The notes: generated by a model from the sequence alone, not told the origin. A DNA stretch of 64,000 nucleotides from Antedon mediterranea (GCF_964355755.1 NC_092673.1:30073001-30137000); one strand, 5' to 3'; counted from the stretch's first letter, positions 38,201 through 50,673 are shown. Translations and numbers: made by a program.

Positions 38201-41200
38201 TTTTGTTAGTTTGATTTAGATTTTAGAATATTTGCACCGTCCTTCTTAGATTTTATAATGCCCGTCACATGTTACAGGAGACTCATAAGATTGCATAAAT
38301 AATTAAAGCACTAGGTTTTTTCTGAGAACACCCTTAGGAAAGAATACATAACTAAGGTATTGAGTGAACACATGAATATGTCGGCATGCTCACTTTAACT
38401 TTGACACAATTAGGTGAACATATTATCATGGTTTTTCTACATAGTCAATAATTTTTAGCTTTACTGATTTCATAATGCTGATAACTCATGAAATATTTGT
38501 GTGATGTTTTTTTACTAGATTTTGTCCTTTTGTTACTTGCGATTGTAATAAATTTTCCTTGCATGTATTTACCACAAAATGCATTATTCTCAAAAACATA
38601 ATTGTACTCATCATCATTGTACACAACTTTCATTCTTTCACTCAAACAAAAGCATCAAACCGCAATTCATGATTGCAAATACAAAGCTGTTTTCAAATCC
38701 TATGAATAAAAACTAAAATCAAAAAGTTTTCACTTTTTTAAATCTAAAATATTTGATGAACAAAAAAAAAATATGGTTAAATGATTTAATACCACTAAAC
38801 TAACTAAATATAAATTCACTTTTGACTTTTGCAAAGTAGTATTTTCTAAAGGTGTTGTTGGTCCCTGGGCATTTTAAGATACAGTTGATTGGCCAGGGGT
38901 CAAGTTGATTGGCCAGGGGTCAAACTCAATGCCTTTAATTAGGTGCACTTCTTGTTACTACTTTCATTCAGTTTCTACTGATTGATACATAATACATTTT
39001 TTTTAAATTTAAAAATTAATTAAAAATAATAAAATTAGTTTAAATGAATGTGCTGCTTTCCACAACATTTTTTTATTTGTCCAATAGAAATAAATTTGCT
39101 TTGTGGACACCATATATCATACAATATAACATTATGGTTTCAATCAATAAAAAGCTGAATTTTTTTCTTCATTTTGACAGAAAAATAATAGCTCAAATAG
39201 TATTTACATTACCTTGGTATTTTTATATTTTTAAACAAATAATTGAATAAATTTTAACATTTTGTGTGGTATGTTGGTTAAAAAGATGGTGTAAATTATG
39301 TATGATTTTCATAAAACCTATCATGTTTTATGCTTAAAATGAAAGTGTTCCAATTGGTTGTTTTTATGAAAATTTTGCATAATAATAGAACAATAGTTAA
39401 TTAATGAAGGTGCAAAGTTTCATTGAAATAAAACAATTAGAATACCCTTTTGCTAAAGTCGTAAACTTAGATTAACCCTGTTTATTTTGTTGTATTTGTC
39501 ATTTCCTCTTTAAAAGCATTTTTCTCAAAAATACTGATTGTAACAGCCAAAACCTTAGACTGAGATCTATGGAAGTAGACAAGGTATCAAGATATTTTTT
39601 CAGCATTTTAAATCTTGGATTATGTAGTTTCAGTATTTGTGAAAATCGCAATTTTGAAATTTCCGACTTATGTCTGATTTCCCTTGCCACATATGTCACT
39701 TGTCTCATAAGTATGAGTTACATATATAATTCATTGCTGGTTTTGCTACATTTTGTTATCCACGTTCGTAACCGAATAACTTGGAATATAGACTATATTT
39801 TGGTGACTGGACCTTAATATAGACAATATTGATTTCATTATTATCATTAGTCTAATATTGATCACTCAAGGGATATGATGTCTAGGATTTGTAGCGAACT
39901 TTCAATTTGCAATGACCGACGACCATCAGGTCAACTTAATGTCGCCGATCGTTGCCTGGACCTAGAAATGATCAAAGCTATGTTGAAGAGCGAGGAATCT
40001 CAAACACTAACTGAAAAATGTATTGTAGATGGAGAAGTATTCTATATATTTAAGCTTATTAGAGTTTGTGATTTTTTTTTCTGTTGGTACGTAAAAAAAA
40101 AATATGGATGAAATATTTCCGTAATAAAATTAATTTAATGTCCCCGCATGCACACAATGAATTAACATGGCATAGTTTGGTCGTCGGCCAATCAAAATCT
40201 CTATTATTATTATTATTATAAGTATAGCCTACAATCTTCGAAGAATCCTGAAAAGAAAAATAATTTAATTGTCTTTTTTCGAAAATAAAATCCGGTCTTT
40301 CCACACCTAGTTACATTTTAAGATAAGAAAGCTTAAAAGGAGTGTCCAGAGGTCATCTGTCCAACCTTAAAAAAAAAAAATCATTTAGATATAATATAAA
40401 AGACTGCCATAGCAATATCCTGGAGTACATCCACATTGGTCTAATACATGAATTCACAAAACAGATGCAATGTTCTTAGATTGACCGCAAGTGAAGGTCC
40501 AAGATTATCTCATTTTTCCGTTTGATAGATCCTTCCGTTTTCCTGGGTTTTCCTGGTTGCAACCAGGTTCATTTGTTATGTTATGCCAAAATAAGTTTGA
40601 AAAAAAAAAATGTGTTAAACGTGGAGTAAAGCTGCCTTAAATGTTTATACAATATAGAAAAAAACATGACATGATGTGAATGTTTTAAATTTGTTGCCCT
40701 TTTGTTATGAAAATCCTTGTTTCGTTGTGCTTTTCTTTTTCATGTTTCTAGTAATATGCAAGGAAATAAAAGCATGAAAAAAAGTTAAATTCTTACTTAA
40801 TATTTATAATGAATATTGAATGATATTGATAATTAGCGAGTTTTCCAACTTTTGAGGAGAAGAAATATTACTCTTTAAAAAAATGTTTCTCCATAGCCTA
40901 TAACATAATGATACTTTCCATTCTTAATTTTCAATACCACTGTTTATTAAAAAAATAACAACAACATTTAAACAAGTTTACAATGCATTAACATAATTAG
41001 TTGAATGCCAGACACATCAAATTCTAGTTAACGATTTATTTTTAAATTACATTTACAATATTGTTTTTGATTGGATAAAAATCAGTGTCCTTTGACATCA
41101 TAGTCTGGGTATGTAGTAAAATTTTTGTTGGATGTAAACAGCATCGTTGAAAACACGTCTAGTTGTAAATATGCAACTAATGATGTAGCTAAAGCATCGT

Positions 41201-41639
41201 AATCTTAGTGTAATTGTCAGCACATTTTGACGTTTTACATTATTTTCGTAATAAAGTGCACAGGAAGTACAGTAACTTTGAGTTTGGCCTGCTTGATGTT
41301 GATTAATTATAATGTTGAAATCATCATTAATGTATTGCAGTATTTATCAAATACTCTTGTGTGTTGACGGGAGAGACAAAAGGTGTAAATGAGAAAACAT
41401 GATTGTACGGATGACTTGTTATTATTATGAGTATTATTACAATTTTAATGAAGGATTACTACTTTGATTGAATATTGATTGAGGATGCGTATACAGAGGA
41501 TTAATAATATAAAATATGGTATGTATGCATTAAGGGTACAGTATTTCATTCTATATTATAATTCAACAATAATTACGACAGAGACCATACCATATTGCCA
41601 TTTGGTGTTGTGCCCTTATTAATGATAAATTAATTAATA
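38201..41639. other. AT-rich spacer
   Basis: Holds MITE M2 copy 2 (39898) and a 20-bp direct duplication (TTGATTGGCCAGGGGTCAA) near 38884-38923. No gene is supported. Confidence 0.45.
39898..40200. mobile_element. MITE family M2 (copy 2, longer)
   Basis: ATGACCGACGACCA and TGGTCGTCGGCCA form the TIR. The interior shares GCCTGGACCTAGAAATG and CCCCGCATGCACACAATGAA with copy 1 but has about 100 bp more AT-rich DNA in the middle. Confidence 0.68.
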
Positions 41640-41826
41640 AAGCTCTGTCTACACTGTCAAATTAGTTTGACAAAAAAGTGTGATGTGTCCAAATGTGGTA
41701 GTGATGTGCCCAAATATGGTAATGATATACCCAAATATGGTAGTAATATAATGTCATTGTGTCCAGCATATATTGGCACATCACATTTTTGTGTCACATA
41801 AAGTTTGATAGTGCAGACAGAGCTTA
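41640..41826. mobile_element. MITE family M1 (copy 4)
   Basis: AAGCTCTGTCTACACTGTCA at the left and GATAGTGCAGACAGAGCTTA at the right. The interior has three tandem AATATGGTAGTGATAT-like units, one more than some copies. TTAA lies at the right junction. Confidence 0.85.
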
Positions 41827-42004
41827 AGAATGTTATATGAATCTAAATGTAGAATTCAAATTGCGTGTTAATACATGTCGTCAATACGGCTTAAAGTTGT
41901 CAGGTAGGCTTTACTCAGCCATGACTATTCAAGTCCAAGTTATTAATTATAAAAGTACAAATAGTCACTTTTCTTTCTTGGATAATGATTAGGTACTGTG
42001 TGGC

Positions 42005-42527
42005 TAATAGGGAGGTTTCGCAACCTTACGAATACGATAACGAAAACGGATACTTCACACATTTGTGAAACTTTTGAGCTGATCCCCATTTCATATTCGT
42101 AAAGTGTATTCGTGTTGACGGATATCACCAGTCATATTCGTAACTACAAAACGAGTATAGTTTTTGATCTATTTTTTGCACATTTTGCATTTGAATCAGG
42201 AATGATTCATGATTATAATATAATTATAGATTTATTGAAAGTAATTTACTAAAGTAATTTACTAAAATGCCAGGTCAATTTTGATAAATAGCAGTTTTTA
42301 AAGTCCTCACTCGCTTTGATGTTACGCTAGGCCTAGGCAGCCAAGCACCAAGCTACACGTACCTCCTGCACTTCGCTCAAATTTACCACAGTCATATTTT
42401 GGATGGCACCCTCAATATTTTGTTGCCATGCGTAACAGATTTTTACTGGCTTACGAAAAACTAATACGTGTGCATGACATATCCGTTTTCGTTATCGTAT
42501 TCGTAAGATTGCGAAACTTCCCTATTA
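42005..42527. mobile_element. Foldback element with TIRs of about 45 bp
   Basis: TAATAGGGAGGTTTCGCAAC followed by CTTACGAATACGATAACGAA at the left is mirrored at the right, ending GCGAAACTTCCCTATTA. Shorter CATATTCGTAA words recur inside. The element is 523 bp with no coding region. The TA at both outer edges could be a target duplication. Confidence 0.85.
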
Positions 42528-42907
42528 ACAGAAATGAACTAAACAAAACATACACTAAACGTAATGAATCTTGAGCAGAACCGTCAGCTTAATGGGAAAA
42601 TTTATTCATTGAATTATATAAGCACATCCATGACTGTATACTGCTAATGATATAATGAAATATTCACTCACTCACTCAAAGCATTTTAAAATATAAGTAA
42701 AGTGTTGCATTGAAGTTAAAGAAAAACAATGTTGTAGGTATAATAGGAAGTGTAAAAGTTCAAAGTAGCACTTAAACCGATTTAAATGGGAAAAAGATGT
42801 GACGTTTCACAAACATCGTTAATCAAACCTGCAAACACTTAACTAACACTATTTTTATTTTTCTAGTAGACATTAGTAATATTCATTTAATATACAATAG
42901 TTTCTTT

Positions 42908-43132
42908 TTTTCTTTTTTTTTATTTAATGAGGGTGATCCATCCAGCAATTGCTGATCATTAGGGACCCTCAGAGGTTCACAAGACAAACATATACACAAG
43001 ATGCTCTACATAAACAAAGTCTTATTACAAGTCTTTGGGAGGGAGTTGTAATTTTGTCCTAGGACTTGAACCCATGACCCTTGGAGTGGTAGCCAAGCAT
43101 CATAACCACCAATCCACAACTCCACTCTGACC
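42908..43132 (-). mobile_element. tRNA-derived SINE, family C
   Basis: Read on the minus strand, an A-box-like TGGATTGGTGG is followed by the B-box GGGTTCAAGTCC. The body ends in GGGTCCCTAATGATCAGC and AATTGCTGGATGGATCACC, then an A-rich tail (AAATAAAAAAAAAGAAA). The 3' part contains the short palindrome AGCAATTGCT. Only one copy is seen in the window. Confidence 0.75.
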
Positions 43133-43643
43133 CAAATGGTTCCTGTGTAGCTTCAGTTGTACCCATGCCGTGTAGAGCCAAGAACACTCCACAAACCAAC
43201 TCTCAAAATTCCATTATGAAGTTACACAAGCGTTATGTTCTGATTTTCTGTCTCTCAGTAAATCGTAAAAGCTGCACTGAATACCACTCGCATACGCCAT
43301 CAATGTCATCTATCATAATATCGGGAGACAGGGTACTTAGAATATTAACAGAAACCCAATTAGCCCAGTTTATATAACTTTTGACTGTATTCACTGACTT
43401 TTTGATAGTGGGTTAGTATTAGCAAATATACTCCATTTTACAAGTACAATTCCCAATGGTACATAAAGCTAAAAAACTCATTAACTACACATCATTACAT
43501 TAAAGTTAACAACAACAAACCATGACTAATTACCTGGGAGATTTCCATGGATAATAATACATCACCGATTTGTCTTATCTGAAAAATAAGTTTCTACTCA
43601 TGATTGTTAGTAAAACTAGAACATTAATGTATTAAAAAGTGTT

Positions 43644-43817
43644 AAGCTCTGTCGACACTATCAAACTTTATGTGACAAAAAAAATGTGATGTGCCTGCAT
43701 ATATGGACATGATGATGTCATATCACTACCATATTTGGGCATATCACTATCATATTTGGGCATATCACACTTTTTTTCTCAAACTAGTTTGATAGTGTAC
43801 TGTGTAGATAGAACTTT
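43644..43817. mobile_element. MITE family M1 (copy 5, opposite orientation)
   Basis: TTAAGCTCTGTCGACACTAT is the left end. The interior runs opposite to the copy at 41640 (TGATGTCATATCACTACC). The right end is lengthened to TAGTGTACTGTGTAGATAG, with a small internal duplication. Confidence 0.82.
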
Positions 43818-44082
43818 ACACTACTGTCAGGGAGTGTATATCAGAAGAACAAGTGATTCTCCCTGTAATGCATGAGAGATGAGCTAAAACCACATCCCTC
43901 TTGTCTTTGTCCCTTTGTTTTGTGTCCCAGGCAGACCCGACTAAAGTTCCTATATATCTTTCTGGGATCCTGGCTTCTTCCTTTTCCCCCCAGATTTATT
44001 GTTATTTGTATATGTTTATTTTTTATTTATTCCATTATTGTTTAAATCTAAGATGAAAGTAAATAATTATTTTGAATTGAAT

Positions 44083-44269
44083 CTAAAACTTGGTTCCCAC
44101 CAGAACGTAACGCAAGGACGTAAACGCAACGCAAGCGTTTTAACAAATGACAAGCGAAGTTATAGACAGTTAGCAATCACAAGCAAATAAGCCATCGCTT
44201 GTGATTGGTCAATTCACTTGCGCTGCGTTTACGTCCTTGCGTTACGTTCTAGAGGGAACCAAGCTTTAG
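44083..44269. mobile_element. MITE with long TIR, AGAACGTAACGCAAGGACGT
   Basis: The ends CTAAAACTTGGTTCCC and GGGAACCAAGCTTTAG, plus the inner arms AACGTAACGCAAGGACGTAA and its complement, form an inverted repeat of about 45 bp. Interior words CAATCACAAGC and GCTTGTGATTG are also mirrored, so nearly the whole element can fold back. Confidence 0.85.
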
Positions 44270-44289
44270 TACAATGCAAGCTACCAGAA

Positions 44290-45095
44290 TACAAGTTATT
44301 TTCTGTTAAAAATTTTCACGCTAGTGTGTAGGAGGTGTTAGGCCTATAAAGAAAGAATTTCCCATCACATTGCAAATGCCTACAGTACCCTCTCATTCGT
44401 GACTGTAAATATTATTTGTATGCATATATATTACATTATGTTTATTCACATAATATTGAAGGTATACAATACTAAGAATATAAACATATGATATGTGTAC
44501 AGATCATTCAATTTCATTTATTTTGGTTGACAACAAACGTTTGGTACTTCTAAAGAGACAATGAAACTCTATATCTTAATCCAGAAGCTCAAATTTTACA
44601 ATATATACAGTGTAGTTTATAATCAATATAGTCATCCTACAAGTTATTCTGTTAAAATTTGTCATGCTAGTGGGTGGGAGGTTTAGGCCTATAAAGAAAG
44701 AATTGCCCAATCACATTGCCTACCCTCTCATTCATGACTGTAAATATTATTTGTATGCATAACTACAGTTTATGTTTATTCACATATTGAAGGTATACAA
44801 TACTAAGAATAAAATATATGATATGTGTACAGATCATTCAATTTCATTTATTTTGGTTGACAACAAACGTTTGGTACTTCTAAAAAGACAATGAAGCTCT
44901 ATTTCTTAATCCAGAAGTTCAAATTTTACAATATATACAGTGTAAAAATTAATATTCGTTTGTTCATAATCAATATAGTCATCCTACAAGTTATTCTGTT
45001 GAAATTTGTCACGCTAGTGTGTATGAGGCGTAGGCCTATAAAGAAAGAATTGTCCAATCACATTGAAAATTCCTACCCTCTCATTCATGACTATG
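44290..45095 (+). repeat. Tandem duplication, unit about 350 bp, 2.3 copies
   Basis: The block starting at TTCTGTTAAAAATTTTCACG (44290) recurs near 44645 and partly near 44995. Shared words include GGCCTATAAAGAAAGAATT, TTGGTTGACAACAAACGTTT and CAGTGTA..ATCAATATAG. The last unit stops at CCTCTCATTCATGACTATGA. No gene was recognised in the unit. Confidence 0.88.
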
Positions 45096-45619
45096 ATGTT
45101 ATTTATCAAATCAAATTGAAATTATTTCGGACTGATATTGATATTGAATAAACTGTACATAATTTACAACAACAGTTTACATTGACTAAAAAAACAAGGG
45201 TTCATTGCATTGGATGCATATACATAATATTAATATTCCCAATAACATCTATAAACAGTTACAGGCATTAGAAGAAATTATAAAGTACTGCCCTGTGATA
45301 TACTAATATTATATAATAATATATATATAAATATAATTGGTAAATAAAAATGAACAATAACTATAGTTATGGGTAGCTGACTCAACTTTTATGTTTTATT
45401 TACAGATGTGACAAAAACAAATGGAGAATACAGTAAGTTATTAAATCAAATTATTGGCAAATATTCTGTAGTTGCATTTCAGTATACAACGTGTTTAGAA
45501 ATTCTACATAAGATTAAATGTATAAATTTGCAGCCACTCCTCTACATTTTCGTTTAATCTTCTGAGGAAGTAATACAAGATTAATAACCCTGGATACATC
45601 GCCATCGCTAAGCCTCATT

Positions 45620-46370
45620 ATAGTCTACAACGACTGATGAATTTACACAGACAATACAACCTTAAGCATGCATTAATCAGTGTCAAATGTATGTATTATA
45701 ATTATTTTTTTTTAAATATCTTAACAATACAATATTTTACTACTGTTTACTGATGAAAGAAATTAAAATGCCTTAATGAATGTCACATGTATTATAATTA
45801 TTTCACTTTTAAAAGAATGTAACACAAAAATACAATTTTACTACTGTTTACTGATGAATCTACACAGACAATACAAGCAAATTAGCAACAATTAAAATGC
45901 CTTAAAGATGTATTGTCCCTCCCCCCCCCCCCCCCAAAAAAAAAAAATAAATAATGTTTTCACTTGTAAAATGACAAAATAAATGGTTAAATTCAACCAA
46001 AAACCTGGCTGACAGCCAATTTGACAATTTTTTTTTTTAAATAACATTTTTTCGATCCAATTTTTGGTCAAAGTCATTAAAATGGAATATTCAACAACAA
46101 TTTTGTATAATTATTTCATTTTTAAAAGAATAAAAAAACAACAATATTTTACTATTAGTACTGTTTACAGAATCTACACATCTAACAATTAGCAAGAAAT
46201 TAAAATCATAAATTAATGTGTATTATTGTATTATTTTATTTTTCAAAGAATGTAACAAAAAATACAATATTTTAATATTGAAAACTTTTGAATTTACATA
46301 TACAATAAGACTATCAGCATAATGCAACAATTGGAATGTATTATAATTATTATTTCATTTTTTTTAAATG
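45620..46370 (+). repeat. Degenerate tandem repeat, unit about 120 bp
   Basis: TGTATTATAATTATTTCA, AAAGAATGTAACA, ACAATATTTTACTACTG and GAATCTACACAGACAATAC recur four to five times with much divergence. A poly-C-containing element is inserted at 45901. Confidence 0.7.
45901..46110. mobile_element. TIR element AAAGATGTATTGTCCC (copy 2, poly-C expanded)
   Basis: It starts TTAAAGATGTATTGTCCC like the element at 8421, then runs into about 17 Cs and a poly-A run. The rest shares AAATTCAACCAAAAACC and TCCAATTTTTGGTCA with that copy in inverted order. It is inserted within the degenerate tandem repeat at 45620-46370. Confidence 0.5.
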
Positions 46371-48059
46371 TTTGTAAAAAAAACCCCAATATTTTGAAAT
46401 TGTTAACTGGATTCTTTTCATTTATGTGTAATTGCTGGTATATTGGCATATTTAATGATGGGTTTAATAGCATTAATGGATTGTTCTTTATAGCAATAAT
46501 AAACTTGGACATTATACTACAAATGGGCATATGTTTTTATTGTTAATATTTATAATGGCCGGTCTTTGTTATAAATTCTTATTTATATAAATCAATATTT
46601 ATCTGAATACAATTATGTATGTAACTATAGCATGATAACATCACCATCTTTAAACGTTAGTCGTTGTTAGACATTGCGTGCCCCGCTTTATTTATTTATT
46701 TATTCTTTCTTTTGACTGGATTGCATTTTCAGTAACGCAGTACTGCTTTTGTCAAAATGGTCCAGTTACAAGTTTAAAAGTAAAGAAAAATGATAACACA
46801 TAAAAATACAGAAAGATAAAAGCATAGTAGGCTTAATCTAAAAGATATATACAGAACAGTTAAAAACAAATTTTCTACATAAAAAAAAAATAAAATGTAG
46901 CTTGTGTTCCCCAATCTGTATGTTTTTGAGCAAGCATGTGTATAGATCCATGATAACAATGTAATATAAATATTGTTTTGTGTCTCTGATTTTATTATTT
47001 TGATAAAACAAGAAGAATTTAGTTAGAATCAATTGCACACAAAACCCTTTACTATATCAATATCATTCCTAGAAAACTAGGTTACCACGAAATATCCTTG
47101 TGTAATAGTAATACCTATGATGCTTTCTAAGAATCACAAATTTGACCTTGTGGACTGGAAATTACTTAAAAATTCACTTTTATATACTATAGTCATGTTC
47201 AGACAGCCTTACGTCTGAGGTAAAGTTACATCAAACATCAAATTATACGTGAGTGTTACTTTTGAAGAGCGTCCACACGATGCTTAATACACTAAAACAA
47301 GAACGCATACTTGCGAACTTTGAAGTAATTGTGTCTACACAATGCTAGTTACCAAACGCGTATCATTATATTTGTTGTGGATGCTGAAGTAGCACATTTA
47401 ATGCTGAGACATCTCAGAAGTAGTAAGAAAATTATGTAATGTAACAAAATTATTTTTTTCTTCAAGGTGTGTATTGGGTGAATATTTAAACAGGTGAGTT
47501 TCAAGGTTATAACAAGGTAACCAACATATTTGACTTATAGAAGAAAGTAGGTCGTCCCAGAAAGAGCTAGGTCAAGTCAGGTGAGAGTGAAGATACATAA
47601 TTTTTTTCCAGCTGATACTTGGATGTATTTTCCAGAGAAACAAGAAAGGATTGGAAGGAAACAATACATTTCTTTTTTAAAAATAAATATAAAACAGTGT
47701 CATTTCCATGAAACATGAAATGGAAAAAAGGAGTCATAATGGTTAGTTTAAAAATAAAAAGTCATTTTTTAGTGATTCATTCAGTTCTATGTTATCTAAA
47801 TTGTTGGATTATTATTTATTATGCAAGATGTCTAGACAATATAAATGCTCAATTTGGATAAATTTGAATGATATACATTGTGTATATTTAGGTATAATAA
47901 TACAATAGTAAATAAATAATTTTTAAATAGATTTTATTATTAATATTATTAGTTACCAATTATTATTTTTACATATATAGCATAATAATTAAATGTAATA
48001 ATTAATACTTTGTCATTTTCGAATCTTTATATTTGAATTAACTGATTACTATATATTAT
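46371..48059. other. AT-rich spacer
   Basis: A TTTA run at about 46687-46705 may be the tail of a minus-strand retroposon. No gene is supported. Confidence 0.4.
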
Positions 48060-48254
48060 AATGTGCAGAAGACATTGTTAGATTGTTTGCCCATGTCATT
48101 TTATGATATAGCAGGTGGCATGCGCATACACTGTGTCACACAGTGTGTTTTGCCCATTGTATTATATAAAATCCCTGTACATAGTACAGGGATTTTTTCC
48201 CAAAAATGGCAAAATTTCAACCTTTTTATTTCCTACATTCTAGTTATTATATCG

Positions 48255-48352
48255 TAAATTGACATGCGCAGACACACATAATGTGTTCTGTGCATATTAC
48301 ATTCTAGTTAGTAAATTGACATGCGCAGACACACATAATGTGTTCTGTGCAT
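48255..48352 (+). repeat. Two-copy direct repeat, about 42 bp
   Basis: AAATTGACATGCGCAGACAC followed by ACATAATGTGTTCTGTGCAT occurs twice, 56 bp apart. It lies at the left edge of the palindrome cluster. Confidence 0.85.
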
Positions 48353-48744
48353 TTTCTTCAATATTGTACACATATTTTAAAATGTTGATATTTGGCCAAT
48401 TTCGAAAAAAATCCTTATTTTCGAAAAAATGACCCTTTTATTTTTTGACATAACTAGTTACTATGGCTCTATAAGATGAGGATAATACAATATATGGACA
48501 TGGCAATATTATCGCATGAATTTTAAAAAGTGGATATTTTGATCATTTTTTGAAAAAATCCCTGTAAAATTTCCAAATAGTTACTATAGCTCTATAAGAT
48601 GATGGTAACACAATATATGTGCATATATGGCAATATTATCACATAAATATTGAATTTTATTTTTCGATAATAATAATAATAATATTACAGGGATTTTTTC
48701 AAAAAAATGACAAATTCTCGAGCTTTTTATTTTTCGATAAAACT

Positions 48745-48818
48745 GCTTACTATAGCACAATTTACATGCGCAGAACCCATTATTCGACTCTGCGCATGTT
48801 TATTATGCTATAGTAACC
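48745..48818. repeat. Hairpin unit 1
   Basis: TTACTATAGCA, CATGCGCAGA, a short loop, TCTGCGCATG and TGCTATAGTAA form an interrupted stem of about 74 bp. Confidence 0.85.
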
Positions 48819-48942
48819 AATTATGTCAAAAAATAAAAGGGTAAAAAATCGGCCATTTTTTGAAAATTTCCCTGTACTATAGTACAGGGATTTTTTTTTA
48901 AAAAATAGCCAATTTTCGACCTTTTTATTTTTCGATAAAACT

Positions 48943-49018
48943 AGTTACTATAGCACAATTGACATGCGCAGAACCCATTATTCGACTCTGCGCATGTTTA
49001 TTATCCTATAGTAACCAT
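48943..49018. repeat. Hairpin unit 2
   Basis: Same design as the unit at 48745. The right arm has TCCTATAGTAACC, giving one mismatch in the outer stem. Confidence 0.85.
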
Positions 49019-49031
49019 TTATATCAGAAGT

Positions 49032-49107
49032 GGTTACTATAGCACAATCGACATGCGCAGAACCCATTATTCGACTCTGCGCATGTTTATTACGCTATAG
49101 TAACCAT
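49032..49107. repeat. Hairpin unit 3
   Basis: GGTTACTATAGCA pairs with CGCTATAGTAACC, and CATGCGCAGA pairs with its complement. It follows unit 2 after only about 14 bp. Confidence 0.85.
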
Positions 49108-49218
49108 TTATGTCAAAAAATAAAAGGGTCTAAAATCGGCCATTTTTCGAAAATTTTCCTGTACAGAGATTTTTTCAAAAAATGGCAAATTTTCGACCTT
49201 TTTATTTTTCCATAAAAC

Positions 49219-49293
49219 TAGTTACTATAGCACAATTGACATGCGCAGAAGCCATTATTCGACTCTGCGCATGTTTATTATGTAATAGTAACC
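49219..49293. repeat. Hairpin unit 4
   Basis: Same stem. The right outer arm is changed to TGTAATAGTAACC. Confidence 0.85.
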
Positions 49294-49308
49294 ATTTATG
49301 TCAAAAGT

Positions 49309-49382
49309 GGTTACTATAGCACAATTGACATGCGCAGAACCCATTATTCGACTCTGCGCATGTCTATTATGCTATAGTAACC
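49309..49382. repeat. Hairpin unit 5
   Basis: GGTTACTATAGCA and TGCTATAGTAACC pair perfectly, and the inner CATGCGCAGA stem is intact. Confidence 0.85.
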
Positions 49383-49504
49383 ATTTATGTAAAAAAATAA
49401 AAGGGTCGAAAATCGACCATTTTTCGAAAATTTCAGTCATTTTTTTTGGATCAAACACGTATGGAAACATACTCCTATAATGCAGCTAGTAATTAGCGCA
49501 AAGT

Positions 49505-49673
49505 TGTGTCTTGATCTAACCGGGTACCCATTTATACACCTGGGTGGAGAGAGGCAAACGTAAGTAAAGTATCTTGCCTACGGATACAAGCAATGCGGCG
49601 AGAGTTGGATTCGAACCTCGGTCTCACGATCAGTAGTCCAACGTCCAACACACTGCGCCACACGCCCTCACTA
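49505..49673 (-). mobile_element. tRNA-derived SINE, family B (copy 2)
   Basis: On the minus strand the head GTGTGGCGCAGTGTG resembles an A-box, with the B-box GGTTCGAATCC about 50 bp on. The 3' body contains TTTGCCTCTCTCCACCCAGG and TATAAATGGGTACC. It interrupts the palindrome cluster at 48060-50215, so it is younger than that cluster. Confidence 0.8.
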
Positions 49674-50673
49674 TATATTTAGATATTTAGTACAGGGAAA
49701 TATTTAGAAAAATGGCCAAGTTTCGACCCTTTTACTTTTTGACATAACTAGTTACTATGGCTCAATATATGGCAATATTTTCGCATAATTATTGAATTCT
49801 AAAAAGTGGATATTTTGGCCATTTTTTGAAAAAATCCCCATACTATAGTACAGGGATTTTTTCTTTAAATGGCCAAATTTCAACCCTTTTATTTTTTGAC
49901 ATAACTAGTTACTATGGCTCTACAAGATGATGATAACACAATATATGGCAATATTATCGCATAATTGTTGAATTTATTTTTTTTAACATAACAGGATATT
50001 ATATCATATTTTGGCATGCGCAAATTTTGGCCATTTTTGGAAAAAAAAAGGGATTTAAAAAAAAAATGGCCAAATTTCGACCATTTTATTTTTCGACATA
50101 ACTGGTTATTATATTGCAGAAGCACACAATGTTGTATGGTCAAGATAGGCTCGTAGGAGAACCGGCTTTCATTATGGACGTATATAAATATAGCCATAAC
50201 TATACTGTAGCGAAGACCAGCCAGCTGCAGAACAACAAGAAGCTTATTGTTTTCATCTTAATTATTTTTTTCAGTTATTTTGTAGAATATTAATCAGAAT
50301 GAATATTACATGCATAAGAAATTCATTAATCATTTTTAATAAATCGCAAATCCCTGTTTTATCCCTTATCATTAACCAGTGCGTAATAAAATTCATCACC
50401 AAACTTCAAATTCATTATCATCTGACCATTTGAAAATTAGATTGAATATTGTATTTTGTAACCGATGGAAACACAACCAGATTTTACATAAACAACTTTC
50501 AACTAGCAGAATCCTTTGCTCTTTCTAAATAAATTACTTTCATTTTAATTGATGAGAAAAACAACAAAAACCAAATGTAATTGGAAACAAGGAGGAATTA
50601 TAATAAAGTATAAAAATAATATATTGTTTGAAGGTTTGCATGCCGAAATCAAATGTTGATGTAAAGTTTGTTA

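Larger units (their letters stand above)
48060..50215. repeat. Cluster of nested palindromes
   Basis: Alternating inverted blocks repeat through the region: GGCCATTTTTCGAAAA, CCCTGTACTATAGTACAGGG and TTTTATTTTTCGACATAACT, with mirror copies. A 20-bp perfect palindrome is at 48870-48889, and its arms stay complementary, imperfectly, for roughly 75 bp on each side. CATGCGCAGA/TCTGCGCATG hairpins sit between the blocks. A SINE (49505-49673) interrupts the cluster. It is most likely a pile-up of one foldback element. Confidence 0.85.

Noticed and set aside
48060-50215. CRISPR-like array
   Set aside because: The repeats are palindromic and unevenly spaced, and the 'spacers' are themselves repeated. 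The genome is animal-like.
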